A DNA stretch of 64,000 bases from Aestuariimicrobium ganziense (GCF_015352975.1 NZ_JACYIZ010000001.1:186001-250000), one strand, 5' to 3'. Counted from the stretch's first letter, positions 35,967 through 44,979 are shown. Program-made: numbers and translations. Notes: generated by a model not told the origin, from the sequence alone.

Positions 35967-37253
35967 GTGAACCTTCGTCCCGAAACCCTGGCCGTCCGCG
36001 CCGGTCAGGAGAACGCCGACCCTGCGACCAACGCGCGCGCCGTGCCGATCTACCAGACCACCAGCTACGTCTTCGACGACGCCGAGCACGCTGCCAGCCT
36101 GTTCGCGCTGAAGACCCCCGGCAACATCTACACCCGGCTGATGAACCCCACCTCGAGCGTGCTCGAGGAGCGGATGAACGCCCTCGAGGGTGGGGTCGGC
36201 GCTCTGGCCACCGCCTCGGGCGCTTCGGCCATCACCTACGCCGTGCTCAACCTGACCTTCGCCGGTGACAACATCGTCGCCCTGTCGACCCTGTACGGCG
36301 GCACCTACGCCCTGTTCGCCCACACCCTGGCCCAGTTCGGCATCGAGGCCCGGTTCGTCGACCCCGATCGCCCCGAAGACCTGGCCCAGCACGTCGACGA
36401 GCGCACCAAGTTGGTCTTCGCCGAGACCATCGGCAACCCGAGCATCAACGTGGTCGACCTGCCCGCCTGGGCCGAGGCGGCCCACGCCCAGGGACTGCCG
36501 CTGGTGGTCGACAACACCGTGCCCACCCCCTACCTGTGCCGCCCCTTCGAGCATGGCGCAGACATCGTGGTGCACGCCACCACCAAGTACGTCGGTGGCC
36601 ACGGAACCTCGCTGGGTGGGGTCATCGTCGACTCCGGACGCTTCGACTGGAGCGCGCACGCCGAGCGCTTCCCGGGCCTGACCAAGCCGGACGCGGCCTA
36701 CCACGGTGTGGTCTGGACCGAGGCCGTCGGCCAGGCCGCCTACATCATCCGGGCCCGTACCGTGATGCTGCGCAACACCGGTGCCGCTGCCGCTCCGCTC
36801 AACTCGTTCCTGATGCTGCAGGGCCTGGAGACGCTGCACCTGCGCATGGAGCGGCACTCGTCCAACGCCCTGGCCGTCGCCCAGCACCTCGAGCAGCACC
36901 CGCAGGTCGAGTGGGTGAACTACCCCGGGCTGGACTCCTCGAAGTACAAGGCGGTCGCCGAGCGCGTACTCACCGGGCACGGGGCGTCCGGCGTCCTGTC
37001 GTTCGGGCTCAAGGGCGGACGATCGGCCGGCGAGCAGTTCGTCGGTCACCTGGAGCTGTTCAGCCACCTGGCCAACATCGGTGACGCCAAGTCGCTGGTC
37101 ATTCACAACGCCAGCACCACGCACTCCCAGCTCGACGAGGACGAACTCGCCGCCGCCGGGGTGCCGGCCGAAATGGTGCGCCTCAGCATCGGCATCGAGC
37201 ACGTCGACGACATCATCGCCGACATCGACCAGGCACTGGCCAAGCTGGCCTGA
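35967..37253 (+). CDS. metY: O-acetylhomoserine sulfhydrylase (MetY type)
   Basis: This 428-residue PLP enzyme of the Cys/Met metabolism family makes homocysteine from O-acetylhomoserine and sulfide. It shows TLAVRAGQ at the start, YTRLMNPTSSVLEERMNALEGG, VDNTVPTPYLCRPFEHGADIVVH, and the PLP lysine in HATTKYVGGHG. Its length (about 430) and the motif KSLVIHNASTTHSQL favour sulfhydrylase over cystathionine synthase. GTG 35967 follows GAGGAG. It pairs with metX/metW downstream and metH upstream in the methionine pathway. A TAGGGT -10 lies at 35930-35935. Confidence 0.92.
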   Translation: MNLRPETLAVRAGQENADPATNARAVPIYQTTSYVFDDAEHAASLFALKTPGNIYTRLMNPTSSVLEERMNALEGGVGALATASGASAITYAVLNLTFAGDNIVALSTLYGGTYALFAHTLAQFGIEARFVDPDRPEDLAQHVDERTKLVFAETIGNPSINVVDLPAWAEAAHAQGLPLVVDNTVPTPYLCRPFEHGADIVVHATTKYVGGHGTSLGGVIVDSGRFDWSAHAERFPGLTKPDAAYHGVVWTEAVGQAAYIIRARTVMLRNTGAAAAPLNSFLMLQGLETLHLRMERHSSNALAVAQHLEQHPQVEWVNYPGLDSSKYKAVAERVLTGHGASGVLSFGLKGGRSAGEQFVGHLELFSHLANIGDAKSLVIHNASTTHSQLDEDELAAAGVPAEMVRLSIGIEHVDDIIADIDQALAKLA

Positions 37254-37503
37254 GCCGCCAGCTGGGCTGACGGTTCAGCCGCGTGAGGTGCGATCAGGCG
37301 GTGCCCCGCCCAGCCCCGAGAAGTCGGCGGGGTGCAGCATCGAGTTCATGATCAGCTTGGCCGGGTCGGGGTTGCCCGGCCAGCAAAAAGTACGACGGGC
37401 CTCGGCGCCGGGCAACGAGCTCGGCTGCTGGTTCAGTGAGTCATCAGCTTGGGCGGTGAGCACGTTTGGCCAAAGACCCACCGGTGTCGGCAGACTTGAC
37501 CCC
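37254..37503. other. metY-metX gap with a minus-strand coding-like remnant
   Basis: On the minus strand about 55 codons ending near 37275 read like protein sequence (TFCWPGNPDPAKLIMNSMLHPADFSGLGG) but lack a plausible start and a family I recognise. They may be a gene remnant. GGCCGGG (37359-37365) / CCCGGCC (37375-37381) forms a hairpin. I see no SAM or T-box riboswitch. Confidence 0.35.
37491..37503 (+). promoter_or_regulatory. Leaderless promoter -10 of metX
   Basis: CAGACT (37491-37496) plus 7 nt precedes ATG 37504. The same AGACTTGACCCCATG occurs at the HAD gene start (8662-8676). Confidence 0.5.
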
Positions 37504-38646
37504 ATGACGACCCCAGCCCCCGCCCCGCCAGGCATCGGCGTCGTCGACACCCACCACCTACGCATCACCGAGCCTGGGCGCCCCTTCACCCTTGCCAGCG
37601 GCGCCTCGTTGACCGAAGTCGACATCGCCTACGAGACCTACGGCACCCTCAACGCCGACCGCAGCAACGCGGTCTTCATCTGCCACGCCCTCACCGGCGA
37701 CGCCCACGCCGCCGGATGGCACCCCGGCGACCGTCGTCCGGGCTGGTGGGACAACTTCATCGGCCCGGGCCGGGCGGTCGACACCGATCGCTGGTTCGTG
37801 GTGTGCGCCAACCTGATCGGCGGCTGCCGGGGCACGACCGGACCCTCGTCGGTCAACCCCGACACCGGGACCCCCTACGGACTGGACTTCCCCCTGGTCG
37901 AGGTGCAGGACTTCGTCACCGCCCACCTCGAGCTGGGTCGCCGCCTGGGCATCGAGCACTGGCATGCCGTGATCGGGGGATCGCTGGGTGGCATGCAGGT
38001 GCTGGACTGGGCGCTGCGCCATCCCGACACCCTCGACCGCGCCGTGGTGATCGCCGCCTCGGCCCGACTCACCGCCCAGAACATCGCCTTCTCGGCTGTC
38101 GGTCGTCAGGCGATCCTGCGCGACGAGGCCTTCCACGGTGGCCAGTTCAGCACCCATGGCGCCAACCCCGACGTCGGACTGTCGATCGCCCGGATGATGG
38201 CCCACATCACCTACCTGTCGGAGCAGGCCTTCCAGGAGAAGTTCGGCCGCACCCTGCAGCAGGGCCGCGACGGGCGCGGATTCGGCATCGACTTCGCCGT
38301 CGAGAGCTACCTCGACCACCAGGGCGAGGTGTTCCTGACGCGATTCGATGCGCTCAGCTACCTCTACCTGACCAGGGTGATGGACTACTTCGACCCGTTC
38401 AGCGACCCCGACGCCCTCGCCCTGGTCACACAGCACCCGGTGCGCTTCCTGGTCGCCAGCTTCACCTCGGACTGGCGCTTCGCCACCCCGCACTCGCGAG
38501 CCATCGTCCGCCACCTCGAGCAGGCCGGCCTGCCGGTGACCTTCCGCGAACTGGAGTCACCGTGGGGTCATGACAGCTTCCTGCTGCAGTTGGACGACTA
38601 CCACGACACGGTGCGGGCCTTCCTCGGCGCGGGGAGCACGACGTGA
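37504..38646 (+). CDS. metX: Homoserine O-acetyltransferase
   Basis: This 380-residue alpha/beta-hydrolase enzyme activates homoserine with acetyl-CoA for sulfhydrylation. It shows IAYETYGTLN, CHALTGDAHAAG, GGCRGTTGPSSVNP, the nucleophile elbow GGSLGGMQVLDW, and the C-terminal SDWRF and SPWGHDSFLL with the catalytic Asp and His region. Homology and the upstream -10 box give ATG 37504; the open frame upstream is not coding. It overlaps metW by GTGA. Confidence 0.94.
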   Translation: MTTPAPAPPGIGVVDTHHLRITEPGRPFTLASGASLTEVDIAYETYGTLNADRSNAVFICHALTGDAHAAGWHPGDRRPGWWDNFIGPGRAVDTDRWFVVCANLIGGCRGTTGPSSVNPDTGTPYGLDFPLVEVQDFVTAHLELGRRLGIEHWHAVIGGSLGGMQVLDWALRHPDTLDRAVVIAASARLTAQNIAFSAVGRQAILRDEAFHGGQFSTHGANPDVGLSIARMMAHITYLSEQAFQEKFGRTLQQGRDGRGFGIDFAVESYLDHQGEVFLTRFDALSYLYLTRVMDYFDPFSDPDALALVTQHPVRFLVASFTSDWRFATPHSRAIVRHLEQAGLPVTFRELESPWGHDSFLLQLDDYHDTVRAFLGAGSTT

Positions 38647-39266
38647 CCGACCAGACCCCCCGCCCCGGGCTGCTGCGCCCTGACCTGACCCTGGTGGCCG
38701 GCCTGGTGCCGGCCGGCTCGAGGGTGCTCGACCTGGGCTGCGGCGACGGGGCGCTGCTGGCCCACCTGATCGAGACCAAGGGCTGCCGCGGCACCGGCGT
38801 CGAGCGCGAACCGGACGACGTGCTGGCCGCGATCGCCGCCGACGTGCCGGTGATCGAACTCGACCTCGACTCGCAACTGTCGGAGTTCGCCGACGGCTCC
38901 TACGACGTGGTCGTGCTGTCACGCACCCTGCAGGCCGTACGCCATCCCGGCCACCTGCTCACCGAGATGTCACGCATCGGTGAGCGACTGGTGGTGTCGA
39001 TGCCCAACTTCGGGCTGTGGCGCCACCGCCTGCGCCTGCTCAGCGGGCACATGCCGCGCTCGAAGGACCTGCCCTACAGCTGGCACGACACCCCCAACCT
39101 GCACCACGCCACCCTGGTCGACCTCGAGGCCCTGTTCGCCGAGCTGGGCCTACGCATCGAGCGGCGCATCCCGCTGGACGAGGACGGGCGACCGTCGCGC
39201 CACAGTGGACGTGTGGCGAACCTGCTCGCGGGTGCTGCGATCTACGTGCTGCGCCGAAAGGCCTGA
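38643..39266 (+). CDS. metW: MetW-like methionine biosynthesis methyltransferase-fold protein
   Basis: This 207-residue protein opens with LLRPDLTLVAGLVPAGSRVLDLGCGDGALLAHL and has the MetW signatures DVVVLSRTLQAVRHP, NFGLWRHRLRLLSGHMPRSKDLPYSWHDTPNLHHAT. MetW partners MetX in many bacteria, where it is thought to support homoserine acetyl- or succinyltransferase activity. The GTG start overlaps metX (GTGA at 38643). Confidence 0.9.
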   Translation: MTDQTPRPGLLRPDLTLVAGLVPAGSRVLDLGCGDGALLAHLIETKGCRGTGVEREPDDVLAAIAADVPVIELDLDSQLSEFADGSYDVVVLSRTLQAVRHPGHLLTEMSRIGERLVVSMPNFGLWRHRLRLLSGHMPRSKDLPYSWHDTPNLHHATLVDLEALFAELGLRIERRIPLDEDGRPSRHSGRVANLLAGAAIYVLRRKA

Positions 39267-39275
39267 GGCGGCTGC

Positions 39276-40238
39276 TCAGAGTCCGCAGGCGGTCCGGAAC
39301 CGGGCCAGGCTCGAGCCCAGGCCCCAGCGCTCGTCAAGCGCGGCGAGGGCATCCTCGTCCACCTTCCAGTCGGTGATCCGGCTGGTGAACGGCTCGATCT
39401 CGAGGTCGGTGACCACCCGCACCACCTCGGTCGCAGGCCCCAGGTAGTCGACGGCGGCCGCGATCTTGCTGCGCAGCGAGCCCGACATGGCCGCGTCGGG
39501 ATCGGCCACGGCTGCCACGATCTGCTCGAGGCTGCCGTGCGTCTGCAGCAGGCTGGCCGCCGACCTGTCGCCGATCCCCTTGACGCCGGGCAACCCGTCG
39601 GAGGGGTCACCGCGCAACACCGCGAAGTCGACGTACTGCTCGGCGTCGATGCCGTAGCGCTCACGCACCCACGCCGAGTCGACCAGGTCGTGCTTGGCCA
39701 CGCCTCGTCCCACGTAGACGACCCGGGTGGTGCCGTGCGCCAACTGGAACAGGTCACGGTCACCGGTGACCACCAGGGTGGGGCAGGGGCTGGTGGTGGC
39801 CAGCGTGCCGAGCACGTCGTCGGCCTCGTGGTCGTCCACCCCGATGACCGGGACGCCGAGTGCGGCCAGCACCTCGAGGATGACCGGCACCTGGGCCTCG
39901 AGGCCTGCGGGTGCCTCCTCGGCCTGCCCGCTGACCGCACCCACACCGCCGGCGCCGACCACGGTCGTGCCCGCGTCGGCCTGCTCGACCCGGTGGGCCT
40001 TGTAGCTGGGCACCAGGTCGACCCGCCAGGTCGGACGCCAGTCGTTGTCCCAGGCACAGGCCAGGTCGGTGGGGGAGTACTGCTCAACCAGCCGGGCCAT
40101 CGCGTCGAGCAGGCCGCGCACGGCGTTCACCGGGCTGCCGTCAGGGGCGACGACGCTGCTGGGAACACCGAAGAACGCGCGAAAGTACAATGATGCGGTG
40201 TCAAAGATCATGAGCTGGTCGGTCGTCACGTCGGCCAT
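39276..40238 (-). CDS. 5'-3' exonuclease (PolA 5'-nuclease family, stand-alone)
   Basis: This 320-residue FEN-like nuclease has the N-terminal motif LMIFDTASLYFRAFFG, ACAWDNDWRPTWR and YKAHR, the metal motif DDHEADDVLGTLA, VVTGDRDLFQL, and the helix-hairpin-helix GDPSDGLPGVKGIGDRSAASLL. It is not fused to a polymerase and probably acts in RNA primer or flap removal. ATG 40238 is set by homology. Its start lies only 18 bp from the divergent Lrp start. Confidence 0.9.
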   Translation of the reverse strand: MADVTTDQLMIFDTASLYFRAFFGVPSSVVAPDGSPVNAVRGLLDAMARLVEQYSPTDLACAWDNDWRPTWRVDLVPSYKAHRVEQADAGTTVVGAGGVGAVSGQAEEAPAGLEAQVPVILEVLAALGVPVIGVDDHEADDVLGTLATTSPCPTLVVTGDRDLFQLAHGTTRVVYVGRGVAKHDLVDSAWVRERYGIDAEQYVDFAVLRGDPSDGLPGVKGIGDRSAASLLQTHGSLEQIVAAVADPDAAMSGSLRSKIAAAVDYLGPATEVVRVVTDLEIEPFTSRITDWKVDEDALAALDERWGLGSSLARFRTACGL

Positions 40239-40256
40239 GGTGCCACGATGAGCCCC
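40239..40256. promoter_or_regulatory. Overlapping divergent promoters exonuclease / Lrp
   Basis: Only 18 bp separate the two ATGs (40238 minus, 40257 plus). CATCGT on the minus strand (40250-40245) is 6 nt from one start, and CACGAT on the plus strand (40244-40249) is 7 nt from the other. The two hexamers share five base pairs. Confidence 0.45.
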
Positions 40257-40709
40257 ATGGAGAGCACCGACCGGCAGATCCTGGCGCTGCTGTCCGCTGA
40301 CGGACGGATGTCGTACACCGACATCGGCAAGGCAACAGGCCTGTCGACCTCGGCGGCACAGCAACGGGTGCGCCGCCTCGAGCAGCGCGGCCTGATCACC
40401 GGCTACCACGCCTCGCTGAGCGCCGAGGCGCTGGGCCACCCGCTCACCGCCTTCGTCGAGACCAAGGCGTTCGACCCGGCCGATGACGACAAGGCCGCAC
40501 GCCTGCTCGAGGCGATGCCCGAGGTCGTCTCGTGCTGGTCGGTCGCCGGCGACGCGTCGTACGTGGTGCTGGTGCAGGTGGCCAACACCGCCGAACTCGA
40601 TGCCCTGCTCAGCCGCATCCGGGGGCAGGCCAAGATGGACACCACCACGACCGTGGTGCTGACCACCCACTTCCGCGACCGGACGCTGGTCGCCCCCAGC
40701 GACGCATGA
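40257..40709 (+). CDS. Lrp/AsnC family transcriptional regulator
   Basis: This 150-residue protein has an N-terminal winged HTH (DRQILALLSADGRMSYTDIGKATGLSTSAAQQRVRRLEQRGLI) and a C-terminal RAM/ACT-like effector domain (residues about 65-145). An in-frame ATG at 40248 would add three residues, and the spacing rule favours 40257. It is divergent from the exonuclease gene and overlaps lnt by ATGA. The effector amino acid and targets are unknown. Confidence 0.87.
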   Translation: MESTDRQILALLSADGRMSYTDIGKATGLSTSAAQQRVRRLEQRGLITGYHASLSAEALGHPLTAFVETKAFDPADDDKAARLLEAMPEVVSCWSVAGDASYVVLVQVANTAELDALLSRIRGQAKMDTTTTVVLTTHFRDRTLVAPSDA

Positions 40710-42280
40710 CGGCGCCCGCTCCCACTCGATCGTCCACCCGGCAGGTCAGGATCGTCCGCTCGGTGGCCTTGGTCGGCGCCGGTGGCCTCACCTCGCTGGC
40801 GTTCGCCCCTGCCCAGTGGTGGCCGTTGGCCCTGGTGGGTGTGGCGCTGTTCTTCCGGCTGGTACGCCACGACCTGCCCCAGTCGAGTCTGGGCATCCGC
40901 TCCGGCTTGGCCCGCGGCTACCTGTTCGGGCTCGGCTTCCAGACCGCCCTGGTGGGGTGGGTGAGCGTGCTGGGCTGGTGGATCGGCGTGGTGCTGGTGC
41001 TGGTGATGGCCGGTTTCCAGGCGGTCACCGGCGCCGGTGTCGCCTTGACCCGGCGCAGCCGCTGGTGGCCGATCTGGGCTGCCGCCGCGTGGTCGTTCGC
41101 CGAGTTCTGCGCCGCCCGCTTCCCGGTCGGTGGGTTCCCCTGGTTCAGGCTGGCCTGGACCACCGCCGACCAGCCGCTGGGGGGTTACCTGCCCTGGCTG
41201 TCGGTGGCAGGGGTGAGCTTCCTGGTCGCACTGGTGGCCGCCCTGCTGGTGATGGTCGCCGAGCGTGACTCGCGCCGCCAGGTCGTGCTCGCCACCGCCG
41301 GTGTGGTGACCGTCGCCGGTCTGGGCGCCGGCCTGTGGGCCGTGCCGTTGCCCAACGACGAGGGCGACACCGTCGCCGTCGGCATGGTGCAGGGCAACGT
41401 CGACGGCACAGCTGGGTCGCAGGCGATGGGCTATGCCCGCTCGGTGACCAACAACCACCTGTCCGAGACCATCACCCTGATGGCCCGCGCGCGCACCGGG
41501 CTCGACCCGATGCCGACCTTCGTACTGTGGCCCGAGAACTCCACCGACATCGACCCGACCCATGACGCCGAGACCGCCGCCCTGGTCGGCGACGCCCTCA
41601 GGATCGCCGATCGCCCGATCCTGATGGGGATCGCCGCCCGGGGTCCGGGGCCCGGGCAGCGCCAGACCACCGGGTTGTGGTGGGACCCCGAGCAGGGCGT
41701 CGGGGCGCGCTACGACAAGCGCAACCTGGTGCCGTTCGGGGAGTACATCCCGTTGCGTGACCTGCTGCTGCCGCTGCTGCCGATCCTCGAACAGGTGGGT
41801 TCACAGGGCGTTCCGGGCACCAGGCCCGGGGTGCTGCCGGTGAACGTCGACGGACGAGCCCTCGTCCTGGGTGACGTGATCTGCTTCGAATTGGCCTATG
41901 ACGGCACCGTCTACGACACGGTGCGCGGTGGCGCCCAACTCGTCCTCGTCCAGTCGAACAACGCGACCTACACCGGGACCGGCCAACCCCGTCAGCAGTT
42001 CCAGATCACCCGGGTGCGGGCCATCGAACTGCGCCGCGAGGTGGTGGTGGCGACCACGAGTTCGTTCTCCGGATCGATCGACCCGAAGGGCAGGGTGCTC
42101 GACGTCACCGACGAGGCGACGGCAGCGGCGCGCACCTACACCGTGCCGACCCGCACAGGTGTCTCGCTCGCGGCTCGGATCGGCACCTGGGTTGACTGGG
42201 GACTGGCCGCCCTCGCGACGGTCGGCATGGGGTGGGCCCTGGTCGGGCGTCGACGCTCGGGCGCCACGCCCGCCGGGTAG
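40706..42280 (+). CDS. lnt: Apolipoprotein N-acyltransferase
   Basis: This 524-residue membrane enzyme N-acylates the cysteine of lipoproteins. Six or so N-terminal helices precede a nitrilase domain with the catalytic triad Glu in FVLWPENSTD, Lys in YDKRNLVPFGEYIP and Cys in DVICFELAYD. A final helix (WGLAALATVGMGWALVG) ends in the cytoplasm. ATG 40706 overlaps the Lrp stop. A mannosyltransferase gene follows, as in mycobacteria, where the two can be fused. Confidence 0.93.
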   Translation: MTAPAPTRSSTRQVRIVRSVALVGAGGLTSLAFAPAQWWPLALVGVALFFRLVRHDLPQSSLGIRSGLARGYLFGLGFQTALVGWVSVLGWWIGVVLVLVMAGFQAVTGAGVALTRRSRWWPIWAAAAWSFAEFCAARFPVGGFPWFRLAWTTADQPLGGYLPWLSVAGVSFLVALVAALLVMVAERDSRRQVVLATAGVVTVAGLGAGLWAVPLPNDEGDTVAVGMVQGNVDGTAGSQAMGYARSVTNNHLSETITLMARARTGLDPMPTFVLWPENSTDIDPTHDAETAALVGDALRIADRPILMGIAARGPGPGQRQTTGLWWDPEQGVGARYDKRNLVPFGEYIPLRDLLLPLLPILEQVGSQGVPGTRPGVLPVNVDGRALVLGDVICFELAYDGTVYDTVRGGAQLVLVQSNNATYTGTGQPRQQFQITRVRAIELRREVVVATTSSFSGSIDPKGRVLDVTDEATAAARTYTVPTRTGVSLAARIGTWVDWGLAALATVGMGWALVGRRRSGATPAG

Positions 42281-42324
42281 TCTGGAGGGTGCCCCGTTCG
42301 ACGGTGGCCAGAGATTGGAGCGGC
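42279..42324 (+). promoter_or_regulatory. Possible promoter and RBS of the mannosyltransferase gene
   Basis: TAGTCT overlaps the lnt stop (42278-42283 region). GGAG lies 7 nt before ATG 42325. Confidence 0.35.
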
Positions 42325-43107
42325 ATGAGCGACCGGAGTCCCCTCGACAAGGTCTTGGTGGTGATCCCCACCTACAACGAGGCGGAGAACATCGAGAGCA
42401 TCGTCAACCGTCTGCACACGGCGAACCCGACGGTGCACGTGCTGATCGCCGACGACAACTCACCCGACGGCACCGGCGCGATCGCCGACCGGCTGGCTGA
42501 GTCCGACGACCGGGTGCACGTCATGCACCGCGCGGGCAAGCAGGGGCTGGGGGCCGCCTACCTGGCCGGCTTCGACTGGGGCCTGGAGCATGGCTACGAC
42601 GCCATCGTCGAGATGGACGCCGACGGCTCGCACCAACCCGAACAGCTGCCGAGCCTGCTGGCTGCCCTGGCCGACGCCGACATGGTCAAGGGGTCGCGCT
42701 ACGTCAAGGGCGGCAGCACCGTGAACTGGCCGGTCAGCCGCAAGCTGATCAGCCGGGGCGGCAGCCTGTGGAGCGCCGCAGTGCTCGGCCTTCCGCTGCG
42801 CGACGTCACCGGCGGGTTCAACGCCTTCCGCGCCTCGACGCTTCGAGCGATCGACCTGGACGAGATCGCCTCAGCCGGCTACTGCTTCCAGATCGACCTG
42901 GCCTGGCGGACGCACAAGAAGGGGCTGAAGATCACGGAGGTGCCGATCGAGTTCGTCGAGCGTGAGTTCGGTGAGTCGAAGATGAACCGGGCGATCGTCA
43001 TCGAGGCGATGATCCGCACCACGTTGTGGGGCCTGGACCACCGGGCCAAGCAGCTCGCGGGCGCTGCGGGCAAGGCCGCCGACAAGGCCAAGGAACTGCG
43101 CAAGTGA
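42325..43107 (+). CDS. Polyprenol-phosphate mannose synthase-like GT2
   Basis: This 260-residue family 2 glycosyltransferase has VVIPTYNEAENIESIV, IADDNSPDGTGAIAD, GLGAAYLAGFDWGLEHGYDAIVEMDADGSHQPEQLP (DxD-type metal site) and GSRYVKGG. It should load mannose from GDP-mannose onto polyprenol phosphate for lipoglycan or protein mannosylation. A lysine/alanine-rich tail ends the protein. ATG 42325 has GGAG upstream. It overlaps fxsA by GTGA. Confidence 0.9.
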   Translation: MSDRSPLDKVLVVIPTYNEAENIESIVNRLHTANPTVHVLIADDNSPDGTGAIADRLAESDDRVHVMHRAGKQGLGAAYLAGFDWGLEHGYDAIVEMDADGSHQPEQLPSLLAALADADMVKGSRYVKGGSTVNWPVSRKLISRGGSLWSAAVLGLPLRDVTGGFNAFRASTLRAIDLDEIASAGYCFQIDLAWRTHKKGLKITEVPIEFVEREFGESKMNRAIVIEAMIRTTLWGLDHRAKQLAGAAGKAADKAKELRK

Positions 43108-43649
43108 TCCGTCGGGCCGGTGGTGGCGGGCTCGCCGTCATCGCCCTGGTGCTGATCGTCGTCCCGATCCTGGAGGTCTTCGGACTGATCCAGGTCGGTC
43201 GCGCGATCGGACCGTTGCCGACCATCGCCATCTTGGTGGCCGAGGCCATCTTCGGTGCCTGGCTGGTCAAGCGTGAGGGCAACAGGGCCTGGCAGGCACT
43301 CAGCGGCGCGATGAACCGTGGCGCCATGCCCAGCCGACAACTGGCCGACGCCGCGCTGGTGCTACTGGGTGGTGCGCTGTTCATGATGCCGGGTTTCTTC
43401 ACCGACCTGGTCGGACTGGTCTGCCTGATTCCGTTCACCCGGGCCATCCCACGTCGGCTGATCGCCTGGATCGCTCGACGCCAGGCAGGTCGCAACGGCA
43501 TCGACCTGCGGGTCCCGCGCGGTGGCGGCAACGTGATCCCCGGCGTGGTGGTCGACGGTGTGGTCGACGACGCACCCGGACGCGACCCACGGCGCAGTGA
43601 CCCGGACGCGACCGACCCGCCCGCGATCGAGGGCAGGGTTCTGGACTGA
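43104..43649 (+). CDS. fxsA: FxsA family membrane protein
   Basis: This 181-residue protein has three or four hydrophobic helices: LAVIALVLIVVPILEVFGLI, TIAILVAEAIFGAWLVKREG, and LLGGALFMMPGFFTDLVGLVCLIPFTR (the last is the FxsA signature). In E. coli FxsA is an inner-membrane protein that affects F-plasmid exclusion of phage T7; the general role is unknown. The C-terminal 50 residues are polar. GTG 43104 overlaps the upstream stop. Confidence 0.88.
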   Translation: MIRRAGGGGLAVIALVLIVVPILEVFGLIQVGRAIGPLPTIAILVAEAIFGAWLVKREGNRAWQALSGAMNRGAMPSRQLADAALVLLGGALFMMPGFFTDLVGLVCLIPFTRAIPRRLIAWIARRQAGRNGIDLRVPRGGGNVIPGVVVDGVVDDAPGRDPRRSDPDATDPPAIEGRVLD

Positions 43650-43685
43650 GTCCTGGCAGCAGTTGCTGGGATCAGATCCGGGTGA

Positions 43686-44024
43686 TCAGGGCAACTGGTC
43701 CTTGCGGAGCAGCTCGAGCCGCTCCTGCAGCAGTTCCTCCAGGTCACTGATCGAGCGGCGCTCGATCAGCATGTCCCAGTGGGTGCGCGCCGGCTTCTCG
43801 TCCTTCTCCTCGGGCTGGGTGCCGTCGGTGCGACGACCCTCACGACCGCAGCGGGGGCACTCCCACACCGCCGGAAGGTCGGCCTCGACGGCGAAGGTCA
43901 GTTCGAAGTGGTGGCCCAACTCGCAGTCGAATCCCAGCCGCTGCCGTGCGGCGAACTCGATGCCCTCTTCGTCCTCGAAGCTCTTCGAGCCCAAGCCCAT
44001 GCCTCGCAGCGCTCGATCAGCCAT
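43686..44024 (-). CDS. rbpA: RNA polymerase-binding protein RbpA
   Basis: This 112-residue actinobacterial transcription factor binds the principal sigma factor and stabilises open complexes. It begins MADRALRGMGLGSKSFEDE. Zinc ligands are visible as CELGHHF (Cys, His) and ECPRCG (two Cys), and the sigma-interaction domain is KPARTHWDMLIERRSISDLEELL. ATG 44024 follows GAAGGAGAGG. It is an independent marker for Actinobacteria. Confidence 0.94.
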   Translation of the reverse strand: MADRALRGMGLGSKSFEDEEGIEFAARQRLGFDCELGHHFELTFAVEADLPAVWECPRCGREGRRTDGTQPEEKDEKPARTHWDMLIERRSISDLEELLQERLELLRKDQLP

Positions 44025-44120
44025 GGCCTCTCCTTCGTGCAACTGGTTGGCGACACTCGTCTGTGTCGAGGGTAGCGAGAACCTCAAGCCCGGCGAGGCG
44101 TTTGTGGAAGGGCCGAGATC

Positions 44121-44933
44121 TCAGGTGTCCCAGAGCCCACGGCCGACCAGCACGTCCTTGAGCACGTCGATGCTGTCGACGATCAGTCCGTCGACCCCCC
44201 AGTCGATCAGCCGCTCCATGTCGGCCCTCTGGTTGACCGTCCAGACGTGGACGAACTTGCCCAGCCGGTGCACCCGGTCGATGAAGGCGGGGGAGACGAT
44301 CCGCACCGGCCGGCCGGCCACGGTGTGGTGCTCGGGCACCTGGTAGACCAACCCGGGGGGCGCCAGCGGGCCGGCGGCCACGCGGCCGACGGTCATCGAG
44401 GTGCCGACTGGACCGACCGTGGTCGCCACCCGTGCCCCCATGTAGCGGCGGAACCGACGGATGCGGCGGCTGCTGAACGAGGCGACGCACACCCGGTGAC
44501 GAGCCTGGTGCCAGTTGACCAGGTGGGCGAGCGGCTCCTCGGCGCCGTCCATCTTGATGTCGATGTTGAAGCGCGCGCCCGGCAGCGCTTCGAACAACTC
44601 CGACATCAGCGGGATCGGCTCACCGCCGACCGAGATGTCACGCAACTGCGCGTAGCTGTGCTCGCCGATGCCACCGGGTCGGCCGGTGACCCGTTCCAGT
44701 TCGGCGTCGTGGAAGGCGACCAGCTGACCGTCCTTGGTGAGGTGGACGTCGGTCTCCATGTGCCGGTAGCCGAGTCGCCAGGCGTTCTCGAAGGCCCGCA
44801 GGGTGTTCTCCTTGCCCACGTTCTCGGCGAGCAAGGGTCCGCCCCGGTGGGCCATGGCGATGAACTGCCTGTCGAAGTAGCCCTCGGCCAACTGCCTCAA
44901 CCCCCTGCTCTGGTGCGCCGACTGGTGGCCCAC
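44121..44933 (-). CDS. Glycerophosphodiester phosphodiesterase family protein
   Basis: This 270-residue TIM-barrel phosphodiesterase has AMAHRGGPLLAENVGKENT (catalytic His, Arg and Glu), HMETDVHLTKDGQLVAFHDAELERVTGR (metal site and second His) and the C-terminal VHVWTVNQRADMERLIDWGVDGLIVDS. It hydrolyses glycerophosphodiesters to glycerol-3-phosphate. No signal peptide is obvious, so it is probably cytoplasmic. GTG 44933 is the likely start. It is divergent from the pyridoxal kinase gene. Confidence 0.9.
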   Translation of the reverse strand: MGHQSAHQSRGLRQLAEGYFDRQFIAMAHRGGPLLAENVGKENTLRAFENAWRLGYRHMETDVHLTKDGQLVAFHDAELERVTGRPGGIGEHSYAQLRDISVGGEPIPLMSELFEALPGARFNIDIKMDGAEEPLAHLVNWHQARHRVCVASFSSRRIRRFRRYMGARVATTVGPVGTSMTVGRVAAGPLAPPGLVYQVPEHHTVAGRPVRIVSPAFIDRVHRLGKFVHVWTVNQRADMERLIDWGVDGLIVDSIDVLKDVLVGRGLWDT

Positions 44934-44979
44934 AAGCTTGCCATAAGCTCCGAGTTTGTCGTGCCAGTTCGGCCGGGGC

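Noticed and set aside
37254..37503. SAM or T-box riboswitch before metX
   Set aside because: There is no recognisable core; the -10 box lies 7 nt before the ATG, so no leader RNA would exist.
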